Origin: JBGTKH01 sp041744735
GTDB taxonomy: Bacteria > Planctomycetota > Planctomycetia > Pirellulales > Pirellulaceae
Assembly: GCA_041744735.1 (NCBI GenBank)
Contig: JBGTKH010000706.1
Coordinates: forward strand, 1-6,014
DNA length: 6,014 nucleotides
Reading direction: 5' to 3'
Each line of letters opens with the position of its first letter. Position 1 is the stretch's first letter. Below the pieces are notes generated by a model. It saw only the letters and a list, made by a program, of their open reading frames with translations, had not been told where the DNA came from and searched no databases. Below are positions 5,995-6,014 of this stretch, piece by piece. A program made the position numbers and the translations under genes.

Positions 5995-6014
5995 ACTAAG
6001 AACGGGGTCGGGGG
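5995..6014. other. Truncated intergenic tail, G-rich
   Basis: Twenty nt follow the DUF1553 stop and end in AACGGGGTCGGGGG. There is no gene. The G-rich run could be the edge of a repeat or hairpin, but the window ends before any partner arm could be seen. Confidence 0.3.

Overview
The window looks like chromosomal DNA of a planctomycete, probably Pirellulales-like. The main evidence is the last gene, an exported protein with the DUF1549/DUF1553 (PSCyt2/PSD1) architecture that is massively expanded in Planctomycetota. A golvesin-type domain at its N-terminus and the fairly high GC content agree with this. The assignment is an inference from gene content; no rRNA or other marker gene is present.

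Layout: (1) Positions 1-227, minus strand, hold the 5' end of a membrane protein of TVP38/TMEM64 (VTT-domain) type, cut by the window edge. (2) Positions 243-2207, minus strand, hold a sigma-54-dependent activator (GAF - AAA+ - Fis-type HTH). It lies 15 nt upstream of the membrane-protein gene, so the two probably form a transcription unit. (3) Positions 2208-2485 are a divergent intergenic region with a candidate sigma-70 promoter for the activator and a striking repeat cluster: a perfect 25-bp inverted repeat plus a third, degenerate copy of the same unit. (4) Positions 2486-3325, plus strand, hold fabI (enoyl-ACP reductase). It is followed after 8 nt by (5) a MutT-type Nudix hydrolase at 3334-3744, probably cotranscribed. 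(6) Positions 3745-3864 carry a good sigma-70-like promoter and a Shine-Dalgarno sequence for (7) the 709-aa secreted golvesin-DUF1549-DUF1553 protein at 3865-5994. (8) The last 20 nt are a G-rich non-coding fragment.

The genes do not form one obvious pathway. fabI is fatty-acid synthesis and mutT is nucleotide-pool sanitation; both are housekeeping. The activator is an orphan one-component regulator whose target cannot be read from this window. No mobile element, CRISPR array, tRNA or rRNA was seen, and nothing amounts to a clearly new system. The points most worth a second look are the three-unit repeat at 2351-2444, the NKFDE (cyclic-nucleotide-type) signature in the activator's GAF domain combined with a GAFTDA variant of the sigma-54 contact loop, and the golvesin-DUF1549-DUF1553 fusion.
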